From Thuidium tamariscinum (taxonomy: Eukaryota; Streptophyta; Bryopsida; Hypnales; Thuidiaceae): DNA of 64,000 bases. The stretch's first letter is position 1; every line of letters starts with the position of its first letter. Under the pieces are notes generated by a model. It was not told the DNA's origin, searched no databases, and saw only the letters and a program-made list of their open reading frames with translations. The DNA lies in the NCBI GenBank assembly GCA_947034885.2, contig OX344752.2, positions 11,408,001 through 11,472,000 on the forward strand, in the 5' to 3' direction. Shown here piece after piece: positions 1-10,980 of the stretch. Made by a program: the position numbers and the translations under genes.

Positions 1-2
1 CT

Positions 3-554
3 GGCACAACTGCACACACCATCCCTATGTTGAAGGAAGAGATGAAGGCCATATATAGGGCCATCTCTGAAAATGACGAGCGCCTAGCTTCTATGAAAAA
101 AAGTAGAGATCTTTATTACAAGAAGAAACAAGAGAAGCGTGGACACCCAATGGACGTGTATGCCATACTTCAACAAAAATTGAGAATTCTTGAACGCGAA
201 CGTTGGCGGGTGCACAATGACGTAAGAGTCTTCAATCGGCAAATAGATGAGGAAGAAAAGACCAACTACGTTGCTGCTCTACAATGTGCCTCAGAGCTAG
301 ATTTTCTCGCTATGGCTCCTCAATACGGTACCACAGAAGAAGAAGTATCAGTATTGCGGAAGCTTGTAAAGCTACATGAGAAGAAATTTGTGGAATCAGT
401 GAAAGAGGTGGGACAATTGGATTCACAAATTAAATTTGAGCACGCTTGGATGAAGTGGAAAGTGCGTACTACAGCTCGAGGTGTTACTCGTAAAGACCTT
501 GAAGAGATAGGTCCAGAACCCAAAGAAGAAGATTTTTGTAATACCACACGTTGA
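3..554 (+). CDS. 3' end of an unidentified coiled-coil ORF, open at the left edge
   Basis: I do not recognise this protein. The frame has no stop from base 3 to the TGA at 552-554, so the real start lies outside the window; the first ATG inside is at base 27. The visible 175 residues are highly charged, rich in Lys, Glu and Arg, with heptad-like stretches that suggest coiled coil, and contain no catalytic motif that I can name. It sits beside broken transposon-type genes, so a transposase C-terminus or an accessory transposon protein is the likeliest identity, but that is inference from context only. No intron is needed within the visible part. What follows (555-2442) is AT-rich DNA without a gene. 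Confidence 0.45.
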   Translation, partial: GTTAHTIPMLKEEMKAIYRAISENDERLASMKKSRDLYYKKKQEKRGHPMDVYAILQQKLRILERERWRVHNDVRVFNRQIDEEEKTNYVAALQCASELDFLAMAPQYGTTEEEVSVLRKLVKLHEKKFVESVKEVGQLDSQIKFEHAWMKWKVRTTARGVTRKDLEEIGPEPKEEDFCNTTR

Positions 555-2442
555 AGTGAAGTATTATAGGGTTGTGCTTTGATTTTGCGTTTTGGACAAA
601 TGTGTCTAATTTTAGGATGTAATTTTTTGGTAATTAATGTAAAAAGCAATTTTCGGAAAAAATGTGCAAGTCGTGAGGATATTTTATTGAAGATGTGAAA
701 TAGTATTATGATAGTTTAGGACATAACCACTTGAATAATTGTTCCACCAATTGAAAACCCTACCCAAATCAATATAAAATCAATTATTTTCTGTTGTTTA
801 GGAGTTAGGACATTGTAATGACAAATGTTTATCTATAAAAAAGAACCAATAATGATTAACTTCTAAAGGAAGAATGTCAAATTTTTCGAAAAATTACTTT
901 GTGGTGCCATTTCTGTTGCATTCATCCAAAAGAAGACTTTTTTTTTCCATAATATCCAACCGTAGGATCTTGTACTTTGCTTGCCTAAGATCATGTGGTG
1001 AAATGTTTAGGAAGTTTGACCGGACAGATTGAAAGATATGGCCATCGAAAGTTCGAAATAAAGTTTTCCGAGATGCAATGCCTATAAATGGAGAATACAA
1101 AATACTAATTACATTCATTTGCTAGAAGAAATACTTCATGTTTTTATGGTGGAATGAAAGTGGAGTTTTAAGAAAAATAGATTAGGTACATTTCCAATTT
1201 CCAGTTGTGGTAATAATAAAAAAATTATGATATTTTTTAGCAAACTTTGATAATCTTTTTGGCATAGTAAATTAACAGTCATTGATAAAAAGAGAACTTT
1301 CTAAAAAAAATTGTGTGACAAAGTTCACTTATTTTTTCCAAAGATCCGTTTGAGAATTGAGATTTCAAGCTTCTGATCAAAAGTAATGTGCAAAAATCAT
1401 AGAAGGCTTCAAAGGCCAAAAAATTACCAAAAACTTCAACATTATTTCTCCTTTTTATCCATAAATTTTGAAATAAAGATCCAAATGTCAAATCAATTCT
1501 TGGACATTTAATTGAACTTCAATTCAACCCTTTTTTTGGTTTAGAAATTTCCTTCAAAAATTCATTTATTATACCTAATGGATGTCCGAAGTGTGTTGAT
1601 TTGGTTTCAAATTATATGATTTCTAATTATAACATGGATTCTAGACTTTGTAGAGAATTCAAATAATACGTGATTTTTTGAAAAATGAATCTATATTTGT
1701 ACAATCCTAGGTTTACAAATACATTTGCCTATGGTTTTCAAAGAACATAAAATTAGGAAAATAAATTTTCCTCTAATATGTCAATGAACAATGAATTATG
1801 GAAAAACAAAATTCATGAGACATATTTTGTCTATATTATTCCATAAAAGTATGTATGTAAAAAAAAATTTGAACCTTCAACTTCTCTCATTGCTCATTTT
1901 TTGATATTTATCATATAAATTATTAGAATAAAAAAATGCGGTCTTCTTGTATGGGATTTAATGATCGAAGTACCTTTCTTTCATTCAAAAATAAAACCGA
2001 CGTAGGCTACTTCTTTCCATGATCCAACATGAAAGAGTACTTTGTTATAAAACAAGAATAAAAAACAAATCAATTTCCTTAATACAAAGATTCAATTCGT
2101 ATTTATAGAAATGAAGCCATTCACTATTTAGACAAGTGCAAACAATAGAATTTCTATACAGTAAGGTAAAGCCGAAAAAAAAGTATATATTAAAAAGAGA
2201 TAAACACAAAATTGTTATGAAATAACAATTAATGAAGAAAACCTACTAGAATCCATCAAATAAAACTATAACAATAACACATAGGCTAATACTTCACAAT
2301 GCAAATAGTGATGAAGTTCCATCGTATTATCGTATAAGAAGACTCTAAGAGCCTTCTTTTATATATATAGTATGACGAAAAGTCACAAGTGACCTAGATG
2401 ATTACGAGGCTAGCTATAGAACCATAGTTAGCATCTTAAACC
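555..2442. other. AT-rich intergenic DNA, no gene seen
   Basis: I see no convincing coding frame here. The stretch is strongly AT-rich with homopolymer runs. It includes one dispersed-repeat segment (about 885-1090) that recurs near 60.2-60.4 kb. Confidence 0.6.
885..1090. repeat. Dispersed repeat, copy 1 (partner near 60225-60385)
   Basis: The segment shares a long gapped match with 60225-60385, in the same orientation, including AAGATCATGTGGTGAAA and GAAGTTTGACCG. The 60-kb copy begins next to TTAACCCCTAAAGGACC, a motif that also marks repeats near 18.5, 19.9 and 20.9 kb, so all may belong to one non-autonomous element family. Confidence 0.55.
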
Positions 2443-4917
2443 CTAAACATTTGGGTCTTCATGTGCATTGCTTGATTTACCACGCTCGTAGTTGGATGAT
2501 TCTCCAACCACAAGTTTGCGCTTGGCACGAGTGCGTGAAGCTGGTCCATTCGCATTTAGAATGGATTCTAAGACGTTGGAATCCTTCAAGGCTTGGAGGG
2601 TCCTCATGGTCTGTGGAGAGTGTTTCTCCAACAAATAGTCAACTGTTTGACTCGTATAGTAGGGCCCATATGTAGAGTCCAGCAATGCCATACTAGTAAG
2701 ATCTTCTTCAGAGGCATTTGCAGTCTGGTCGCACACTCTTTTTCCTTCAAAATCCCAACGGTGACATTCCGGATGACGTCCCCACATGAAGCTTTGTGAT
2801 TGTTTATCGAAAAATCCACCAAGGCATTGGAAAAAAAATGCCCTCCGTCCCTCGTTCTGTGGACCGTTTCCCATGAGCTTGGATGCAACTTGCACGATCT
2901 CTTCTGGGTCAGTTTCCCAATTCAATTGAGAACTATCTGTGCCCTTTTCTTGATCATGTTGGCCTTGTCGCCAACTCCAAATCAAGTCTCGGCCCCATAA
3001 TCTAGTCTCCGGAGTTGTATCACCTGTGTGTTCCCAAGAGGGCGGCATATATATCATCAAGTTGAACAAGGCGTATAAACGATCATGGAATGGGGCTGAA
3101 CAAATAACACAACGTCTCCGTATGAGGCATTGTGTAATTAGACATTGAGGATGGTATACGTGCATGCATGATCCAAGTGCCCATCCTCCTTCAGGGCCGA
3201 AGGATTCTTGACATATAGGACATTTTGTATGGTCCAAAACAAAAGTTGCTGGCTTTGGCCACAAAAGTTGTCGTTGTTTCTCATCTACGTGGCACGACAT
3301 CTGGTTTTTGTGGTCCCAACCAAGCTGTGTCCAATTGATTCCTTCATTTCCAGGGGTGTTCAACATAGGCATATTCTCAGGAAACATGTCCTCCATAAAT
3401 GCCCACGATGTGAGTCCATTCTCACGTTTAGGGGCATTTGCGACGAAGTTCTTTGAAATTTTGTCCAACTCCTTTGCAACTTGTTGTGATCTGTCCACGG
3501 AGAGAATGCACGCAACCTTCCAGTGATAGTATGTTGCTGCCAACTCATTCAATCGTGCACGAAGCATCTTGTTTTCCTCTCGAAGGCCTAGTTTCTTCGG
3601 AGATGGTACCGGTACTGGGAGTGGAAGTGATGGAAATGAAAGTGAATCTTGAGTCTCGTGAACACCATCTGCCCCCATGATAGCATCTTCCGTGACGGTA
3701 GGCAAAATCGTAGCTAGCAATACTGAAGAACGTTTGACACGCTTGCTAGGAGGAGTACACTCAATGAGACCGCTAGTGAGGTCTTCCACGACCCTCTCCA
3801 AATGATGAGGATCATGTTCAATGAAACCTTCGTCCATATCTGACAAAGTAATCGTCTCATGTTGTTTTTGTCGAAGGCGTTGAAGTTCTTTGGCTTGTTC
3901 TAAAATGAGAGCATTCTTCTGGTCCAAATTTGATTGCAATTTCTTCACATCAGATTGGAGTGAAGCAATTGTCGTGTCTTTGGTCTTCAAGAGGTCAAGA
4001 GCCTTATTGAGAGCCGTGGTTGAATCCCCTTGAGCTAAAAGAACAGGAACGCTCGCATCCACAGGCGTTTCATCATTTGGTTCGAAGTCGAAGACATCGG
4101 TCGCATTTTGCAGTGGTAATGATGGACTGCGAACTGTTGCTGAGGTCGATCCAAGTCCGATTTGATTCGGCGAGCGTGGAACCTTAAAGGGGCGTCTAGG
4201 TTTCCGTCCTCGTGATGATGAAGCTCCTCTGACAACTGGATCTTGAATTACTGGTACAGGGGCAATTTGTGGAGCAATCCGTATTGGCCTTGGAGCATGT
4301 GTGCCATCGGAATCGCTATCTTCTTCAGATTCCGATGTGATAACTTCGATGACACTCTTATCGAAAGGATCTTTTCGAATTGGTCCAAGTCCACCCTCCG
4401 GAAACTTCAAGACTCCTCTTGGTATTGATCCAATTTCTGGAGGTGAAACATACATACTTTCCTTGATGGTGGACCAATCCACTTCTTTTTTTAGAACCAC
4501 CTCAGCATACGCTCCTCGAGCAATGGAAAGCGTGACTTCATTCCTTTCTACAAAAGGAGTGTTGTAGAGGACTTGCCAAATTTCGATGCACCTTTGAACA
4601 AAAGCTGGATTTTCACAATATTTCAAGTTCGCCTTGTTTGTGTGCCGATTGTGATGATGGCGCCATGCCGGAAACAATTTCCCAATGTGACACCATTCAA
4701 TGTAGTCTTCGCACATTTGAATTGACCAAGGCTCCTCCTCCTCGCTCCAGCCTTTAAATGCGGGGTGATCAGGATTGTTCAGCACGTGTAATCACTTGCG
4801 ATGAGTATTGCCTCTACGCTTCCGATTTTTGTCTAGTATAGACTTCCTCGCAGCATAAGTGATTCGTGTAATGCGTGGAACAACGGGGGGCACCTCCGGG
4901 GTCTGCTCTGTAGCCAT
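2443..4917 (-). pseudogene. RING-H2 zinc-finger protein gene, transposon-associated, with one in-frame TGA
   Basis: A 780-codon frame runs from 4785 to 2443. It continues in frame upstream to an ATG at 4915-4917, interrupted only by a TGA at 4792-4794. Counting from codon 4785, there is a Trp-rich N-terminal domain (about 10-110), an acidic Ser/Asp stretch (150-160), a basic linker (190-210), a coiled coil (255-310) and a RING-H2 finger. The finger's ligands are C522, C525, C540, H542, H545, C548, C559 and C562, with the core CMHVYHPQC. RING-H2 fingers usually recruit E2 ubiquitin enzymes; the substrate is unknown. The same layout, including an HLYHPWC core, recurs in the broken gene at 5.6-14.8 kb, so this is a multicopy family. 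Translation could restart inside the 780-codon frame, so calling it dead is inference. Confidence 0.6.
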
Positions 4918-5120
4918 GAGATAAGTTGGTGTTCAAAACACCAATAAGGAAACGTGGATGGATGAAGAAAGAAGTAATTATTCAACCCGAAGTTAATGCA
5001 TGCAGCCAATGAAGGATGCAAGACGAAGAGCCTCGATGGAGAATTAAGGTACCAATGCCTTGTGCGAGCACGGCTTTATAGGCGCGAGTACGGGTAAAAT
5101 CCAGGGCGCGTGCGAATCAG

Positions 5121-5466
5121 AGGCGACCACGGGTGGCGCCAGGGCGACTGTGGCTAGAGGCGACTGCGGCTTAGGGCGACCGCGTATTGGAAGGGGGCGA
5201 CCACGGGTCCAAGTAGGGCGACCTCGGGTGCGGATGGGGCGACCGCGGATGTGGGGGGGCGACCACGGGTCCTTGAAGGGCGACCGCGGCTGCGCATGGG
5301 GCGACTTCGGGTGAGCCGCGGTCGCCTAATCCTGCAGTCGCCCCTAGCGCGGTCGCCCCCACACTAAACCGCTACCCGTGGTCGCCCTACCTGCAGTCGC
5401 CCCGACCCGCGTTCGCCCTATCCGCAGTCGCCCTACCCGCGGTCGCCCTACCCGCATGCGCCCTAA
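5121..5466. repeat. GC-rich head-to-head array of about 19 short units
   Basis: Ten units close to RGGGCGACYRCGG, spaced about 15-22 bp, run forward from 5121 to about 5312. Nine units of the complement, close to CCGCGGTCGCCCTAC, follow from about 5315 to 5466. The flip makes the whole block a large imperfect foldback. It is far more GC-rich than its surroundings. It lies about 200-550 bp upstream of the ATG of the RING-H2 gene and directly downstream of the last exon of the second RING-like gene, a position that would fit a transposon subterminal region or a promoter. Confidence 0.85.
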
Positions 5467-5518
5467 TTTTTGCCACGCGGGCATCCAGGTGGCATTATTT
5501 TCCACGTGGTAATTTTTA

Positions 5519-5544
5519 AAAAGTCAAAGGTAAATTTGACTTTT
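5519..5544. repeat. Small perfect inverted repeat
   Basis: Arms AAAAGTCAAA and TTTGACTTTT are separated by six bases. It lies between the GC-rich array and the 3' end of the second RING-like gene. A role as terminator or element end is possible but unsupported. Confidence 0.4.
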
Positions 5545-8431
5545 ATGGACGTCGCGGAGGGTCTACTGGACGTTTCGTGACGTCGCGATGTCGCAATGTC
5601 CGGCAGAACAACCCTGCTTCTTTGTTACCTTGACCTTTTTCGGTGGCGGTGCAGCGACTGCTGTGTCAGGATCTGCAACCAACGAAGACTTCTGACCTTG
5701 CTTGCCAGATCGCCAGGGTCTAGGAAGCGCAGGGGGAGGTACCAACGTCTTTCCTAATCGACTCTTGGTACCCTTACCTGAACCACCAGACTCCTCTGGA
5801 GGACTCTTCTCATCCTCAGTCGTTTCAGTCGGTTGTACAGTAGTCTTTTTCTCTGCAAAGGAAGAAGATGTGGAAAAGGAGTATTATTCCCAGTGCTTGC
5901 AAACGGTGCATTCCACTACAAGGACTGAAGTGAACACATTAGAAGTGGTTGAGGTAAGCAGTACCTGTGGCTGCTGTCCTACTCTTGTACACTAAAGGAC
6001 TGACCTCTGAAGGGGGAGCATCAACAGTTGGGGTCTCCAACTCCGGTGAATCCTTCTGCACTACCGCGTCAAACTGCGCATAAGGGTCATCCTTTTCTTC
6101 TTCAAGTTCTTCTTCAAGAACTATAGGGCCCACAATGTCTGTTGGGCTAGAAGGTGCTTGCTGTGAAGTCCCATCCACCTACAACAGTCCAAAGCAAGCG
6201 AGGAGGAAGTCAAATCAGGAAAGGAAGGTGTAGAACTTTTTCCACAAGTAAAGTAGACAAGCATTATAATGTAGAAGGAATAATCACGCACCTTTTCAAT
6301 CTCAGGCACAGGCACGGCATTAAGAACGGCTTGCTCTTCATTAGGGAGGAGGGCATCTCTCTCCAACGGAATCAGGGAAGAACCAGGGTCTTCCACGTCG
6401 CTCGTGTTCTCAACTAGAGGGCTCTCTGCACCAACATTGTCCGACATGTTAGGGAGTGTTGCAGACGCTTCCAGGTTATTGGAGATTGTCGTTACGTAAG
6501 CAGCCTGTGATTGAGTGGAACCAAGAGTCTGCATGGGAGACCTCATCTTGAATTCGGATGTCCACGTCTGAGAGGAGCGATGTGCCAGTGGTAGGGAACC
6601 AATGTCTGCAGCATCTACCATGCACTTTGAAAACGTGCTTCCAGATGTAGAAGCCGTTGGAGCTCCTTGGCCAATCGGAAGAGAACCTGGACCTAGCATA
6701 CAACATAGAAAAAATTTAAAGGCAGTATTGTTCATAGTGGGAACAGCATAGGAACGGGTCAAATAAGACAAATGAGAAGTAGAAGGTGTAATTGAACTCA
6801 CCACTGCAATGTACTATATTCACAGCAGCAGCAGTGACGTGGGATTCCATTTTCATCGCTTCCGTAGCACCTTCAAGGCAGACAGAGTCACGAGTCGCGC
6901 CACTTGCATCTTCCTTTTGTAGAGTGGAGAAGCCATATGCTTTCAGCCACATAGGGTGCACGCGTTCGCAATCCAACACAGCACAGTCGGAGGTGTCTTT
7001 AAACCACGCCGCAGCACACCACGGATGGTATAGGTGATGGCAACTGCAGATGAGGGCATGCCAAACGGGAAGCCCTCCAAACACACAGCACAATTTGAAG
7101 GCACAGGAAAGACACCAAATTCAGTAGTACAGGCAGTTTCAGAAATAGAAAGAGGCAGTGGATTTGGGTGCATGAAGCACCCGAGCTCGCCAGCTTGCAA
7201 GCAGCTCTGATCTAACAGCAGCGCTGACAAGTAGCGTTTGGAGCCCTTCAATCGGCTCAACACCTCCTCATGTGCATGCTCGAGTTGCGTCTTCTTAGCT
7301 TGTAACGCTCTGAGGTCCTTGACATTGTTTCGGAGCATGTCATGCATAGGTCCATCGCCAACAACCTGCAAGCCGAACTTGAAGGACTCGTCAGCAGAAG
7401 GGAGCTCGTACCGCTCTCCAAACTTTGCAAACTGCTTGATGAGCTGCTCGACCATACCGGAACAGAAAGAGCATTCTTTCTCTAATTCCTGAAGCTTGAG
7501 GAAAAGAGAATCCACATCTGACTGTAGGGCCTCAACATTTTGCTCCACTTTGCTCACAACTGCATCCATGTCGGCATTTCTGGAGCACAGCCCACAAGGT
7601 ATCGTCAGTTTTCTGTGCTTGAAAGTAATTGTAGTAGTTCTAGGTGGCAAAGAGGACATCTTCGAAAAGGTGTTGTATTTAGTAAAGTAGCACCCACAAA
7701 CTGCAGACCCACAAGAACAACAAAGAAGTTGGGAATGAAAGAAACCTGGAAGCTAGCATGTCAAAATCCAGCGATGGCATCATGGAAGTAGACTTCGGCG
7801 CCTTCTTGTCGTCATTCGGTAGCAAAATGGGTGGAGGGCGCTTGAATCCCCCCCCCGTGTCTCTGGTTGCACAACACCTGCACCCGTCTCCTTCAGGAAG
7901 CTCTGAAGATCACGCTCCACATCGACATCCTTGTCACCCGAAGCGTGGAGGCGTTTAAGCCAGGTCCTCACTCTCGTTGTGTAATTCAGTTGCTGCACTT
8001 GATTAGTCTCAGCAGCAAATTTAGCCCAATCCACATCTTCTCGTCTAACGTGGTGGAAAACCCAACCAATAGCGAACTCCTTTGCAACGTGGTTGGGGGC
8101 GAATTCCTTCTGGTAACATACACAGTATAGGTCCTCTACCTGCTGCCGATCTTCGCTAGAAAGCTTGTCCGCCAAACTGTATCCATTTCGACCTTTCTCT
8201 CACTACTAGAAAATGGTGTCCAAATCAACAAAAACTTAACACTTTTTTGTTGATTTGTGTACTGCAATGTCCATATGCACATTTAGTTGTGAATTCTGTC
8301 AATGTTCGCAACATATTTTTATGGCCCCTTGGTAGTAGGCCGGTTTAGGGTTTTGCCTCGACACTTGTCCTCGGTTGGTGCAAGTTTAGGTTTCAAGCTC
8401 GTTTGGGCAAGGGAGTGCGGCCGTGCCAGCG

Positions 8432-9199
8432 ATGAGCGACTCAAAGTAGCTCAAAGAGATTGCGGAGATGAAGGCGCCTTGGGGTCCGTTCCAGTGGCTA
8501 AACTGGGGTGTCATCACTAGCAACATTGTTGTTGGTTCCTGCCCTCGCAACCCTGAAGACATTGATCGCTTGGTAGACGAGGCGGGCATTGACGCGGTGC
8601 TCAACCTCCAGAGCGGACTCTGCTTCGATACGCTCAAAATCCCGTACGACTCCATTCGCAAGTGGGCGGTGGAGCGCGGCATTCTCCTGGAGCGTGTGGA
8701 GATGCGCGACTTTGACCACGCGGATCAATCGCTGATGCTTCCCGTTGCGGTTCAGTTGTTGAATTCTCTTCTGGCGAGGGGGATGAAGGTCTACGTGCAT
8801 TGCACTACGGGAATCAACCGTGCGACGCTCACGACAGTCGGCTATTTAACGTTTGTGCAGGAAATGGATCTCGAGGAGGCTGTTTCGATGGTGAAATCCG
8901 CCAGGCCCGTGGCGCATCCGTACATTGATTGTTGGATGGAAGTGCGACGGAGGTTGCTGGAAGGACGACGAGAGGAAGTCACTCGAATTTCGGAAGAGAT
9001 TTACGGGGCGCAAGTGGGGAAGAAGACCCCATAGACCAAGCTTTCCGATTGGGGGGTTGCGGAGAAGCGTTTGATTTCGCAAACGTTTCAGAGGTACCTG
9101 GACACGGACCTCGCGATGCTGGACATGGAAACGGCTTGGTTGAAACGAAAGTTTGAGAGGGAGCTCAAAAGTGGTGGAAGTGGCTCGGCCGAGCACTGA
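8432..9199 (+). pseudogene. Captured dual-specificity (laforin/LSF-like) phosphatase gene with two in-frame TAG codons
   Basis: A continuous frame runs from ATG 8432 to TGA 9197-9199, broken only by TAG at 8447-8449 and 9032-9034. From the internal ATG at 8468, 188 residues are open and include the full phosphatase fold. The signature HCTTGINRA matches the HCxxGxxR loop (C112 and R118 from that Met), and DFDHAD (81-86) could supply the general acid. The closest families that I can name are plant phosphoglucan phosphatases and related DSPs acting on starch or phosphoproteins; no carbohydrate-binding module is visible. The 55 codons after the second TAG look like a real C-terminal helix and keep frame. 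The gene lies wholly within the CACTA and has no intron. A 188-aa product could still be made, but I infer a decaying captured copy. Confidence 0.65.
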
Positions 9200-9327
9200 C
9201 ACTACCTAGGGAGTACGGGCACATTGTATCAATCTGTGTGCATATCGATGGTGCGTAAGTGATTGTGCAATTGCTTCAACGACTTTAGGTTTGTAGTTTC
9301 TTTTTTGGAAAGTAAAGCACGTCTCGG

Positions 9328-9732
9328 ATGGGCTATGGCGGGGCCGCGGCCAGGATGGTAAGCTGGCCTGTTGCGCAGCAGCATCACGTTAGAGGAAGCA
9401 GAATTTGTGCGGCGAGCAACAGCAGCAGCTGCCATGCGTTGTTGCGGAGTTTTCCCGATCGATTGGACCGTTGTCTGCCATTGCCGTCGTTGGTTTGGGT
9501 GAAGCGGAGCAGCCGGGGGAGTGTCGTGATGTTGAATGGAAAATTGAATGAATTTCGAGGGAGTGCGCGGGCGGTGATCACGCTGGTCGGGGAAGCCACT
9601 GCGGCTGGGGTGCGGGAGACAGTGGCCGACCTGGAAGTCAGTAGCGACGGGCATTCCCGTAGTTTTGAAGGAGTGGAAACGGAACAAGGTGCTGACCCTA
9701 GCTTATACCTGAGTGGCATACTCTGGGTGTAG
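9328..9732 (+). other. GC-rich open frame inside the CACTA, possible captured exon
   Basis: This 134-codon frame starts with a Ser/Arg-rich, transit-peptide-like N-terminus and has no domain that I recognise. The opposite strand is also open for about 150 codons, so coding sense is uncertain. It lies just downstream of the captured phosphatase and ends against the Stowaway MITE. Confidence 0.25.
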
Positions 9733-9739
9733 CCAAGTA

Positions 9740-9829
9740 CTCCCTCTGTCCCACTAAATGCTTCCTAAATTCTTTCTGCAAAGACTATAATTCAGCCTAA
9801 TCAGGAAGCTTTTAGTGGGACAGAGGGAG
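9740..9829. mobile_element. 90-bp Stowaway-like MITE
   Basis: Perfect 19-bp terminal inverted repeats (CTCCCTCTGTCCCACTAAA) are flanked on both sides by TA. The CTCCCTCYGTCCC terminus is the classic plant Stowaway (Tc1/mariner) end. It is nested inside the CACTA element. Confidence 0.92.
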
Positions 9830-10397
9830 TAATGTTTTTAGTGTTGTCCAAAGTTTCTTTTATTCTTTTAGGTGAGAATTGCTTGTATGAGGGATAATCA
9901 TTCCACTGTGTACTCCTGCTCCAGAGTTTCGAACACTTGTTGTTAGTCTGGTTATGTCATACATTCGTTGGAAGCTCTATACTAATCCTGTTTTGTGTAA
10001 TCCTATCATGGCAGTATGCCTGTGCTTGAGTTTAAGTCCTTTTTTCACGTTGAGGCATTCTTCTAGTTTATATCTTCAGCCAAGTAATGTTTCTATTGTT
10101 TCCATAGTTTGTTTCATTCTTTTAATTAAGAGTAGCTGCTTAATTTATGGAGGGATAATCATTCCACTGTCAACTTTTGCTTCGGGAATTCGGATACTTG
10201 TTTGGATGTGTCTTACATTCATTGGAAGCTGTATTCTCAACCTTTTGGTATAATCCCATTTCAATGCCAATGCATTTAGCCAGTATGATTGGGCTTGAGA
10301 GCTTAAATTCATTTAAGACCTATCTGAGTTTTGAGGCTGAATAAGAGCACCGAACTTAATGCATTCACTGATTTTGGTCTGATATGAGGGATTATGT

Positions 10398-10980
10398 GTG
10401 TATTCAAAGAAACACATCAATGATGTGCCGGAATTGGCAAAAATGAAAGTCAGGGAAAATGGCAAGACTCTAATGCAGATGTCGAAGTTGCTGAAGCAAG
10501 AGAAGGATCCTATTTTCCACATAAGTTTTTCTTCATTTGGTGTATATTTCAGTTTTGTTGTGTTGACTGGTACAACTTTTAGGATGTGTTTCCAGGGCGG
10601 GAGGCCAATTGTTGTGGGTAGCACCCAGTTTGGTACACCTGAGGAGAGTTCACTCGGTAATATTCTCTACTTGTTTTTTCGTTATAATTTTATTGGTAAT
10701 ATCTGATAACATATATTTGCAATGCTCCTTGGTGATTGATGACTAAGCTGTGGTCGTATTGTGCGTAGGGGATGGTTTGGGAGAAGGCTATGGTATGCTT
10801 GGGCAGGCGGGCAGTGGTAAACTGTGAGTCTTGATTGGTTAGAGTGACACCAGTCTCTAGAATGTGTTTGAGGCCAAAATGTTTTCCAGCGCAAGACTCC
10901 TTTGAAGGCTCCTAATGGGATAGATGTTAAGGGAGTAGTGGATAACTTGCTTGTGGATTTATTGACAACACTCAATGTTT
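10398..10980 (+). other. Possible captured multi-exon gene fragment inside the CACTA
   Basis: Short exon-like blocks lie between plausible splice sites: a Lys/Glu-rich block (about 10420-10530), a block reading GGRPIVVGSTQFGTPEESS (about 10597-10655), and a block reading RKTPLKAPNGIDVKG that ends at a TAG near 10980. I do not recognise the protein, and not every junction closes in phase. I treat it as captured or decayed host coding sequence. Confidence 0.3.

Noticed and set aside
5060-5314. Open frame of 84 codons with GRPRV/GRPRM-like repeats
   Set aside because: It is only the translation of the GC-rich repeat array; the repeat flips strand and both strands stay open, so no protein is supported.
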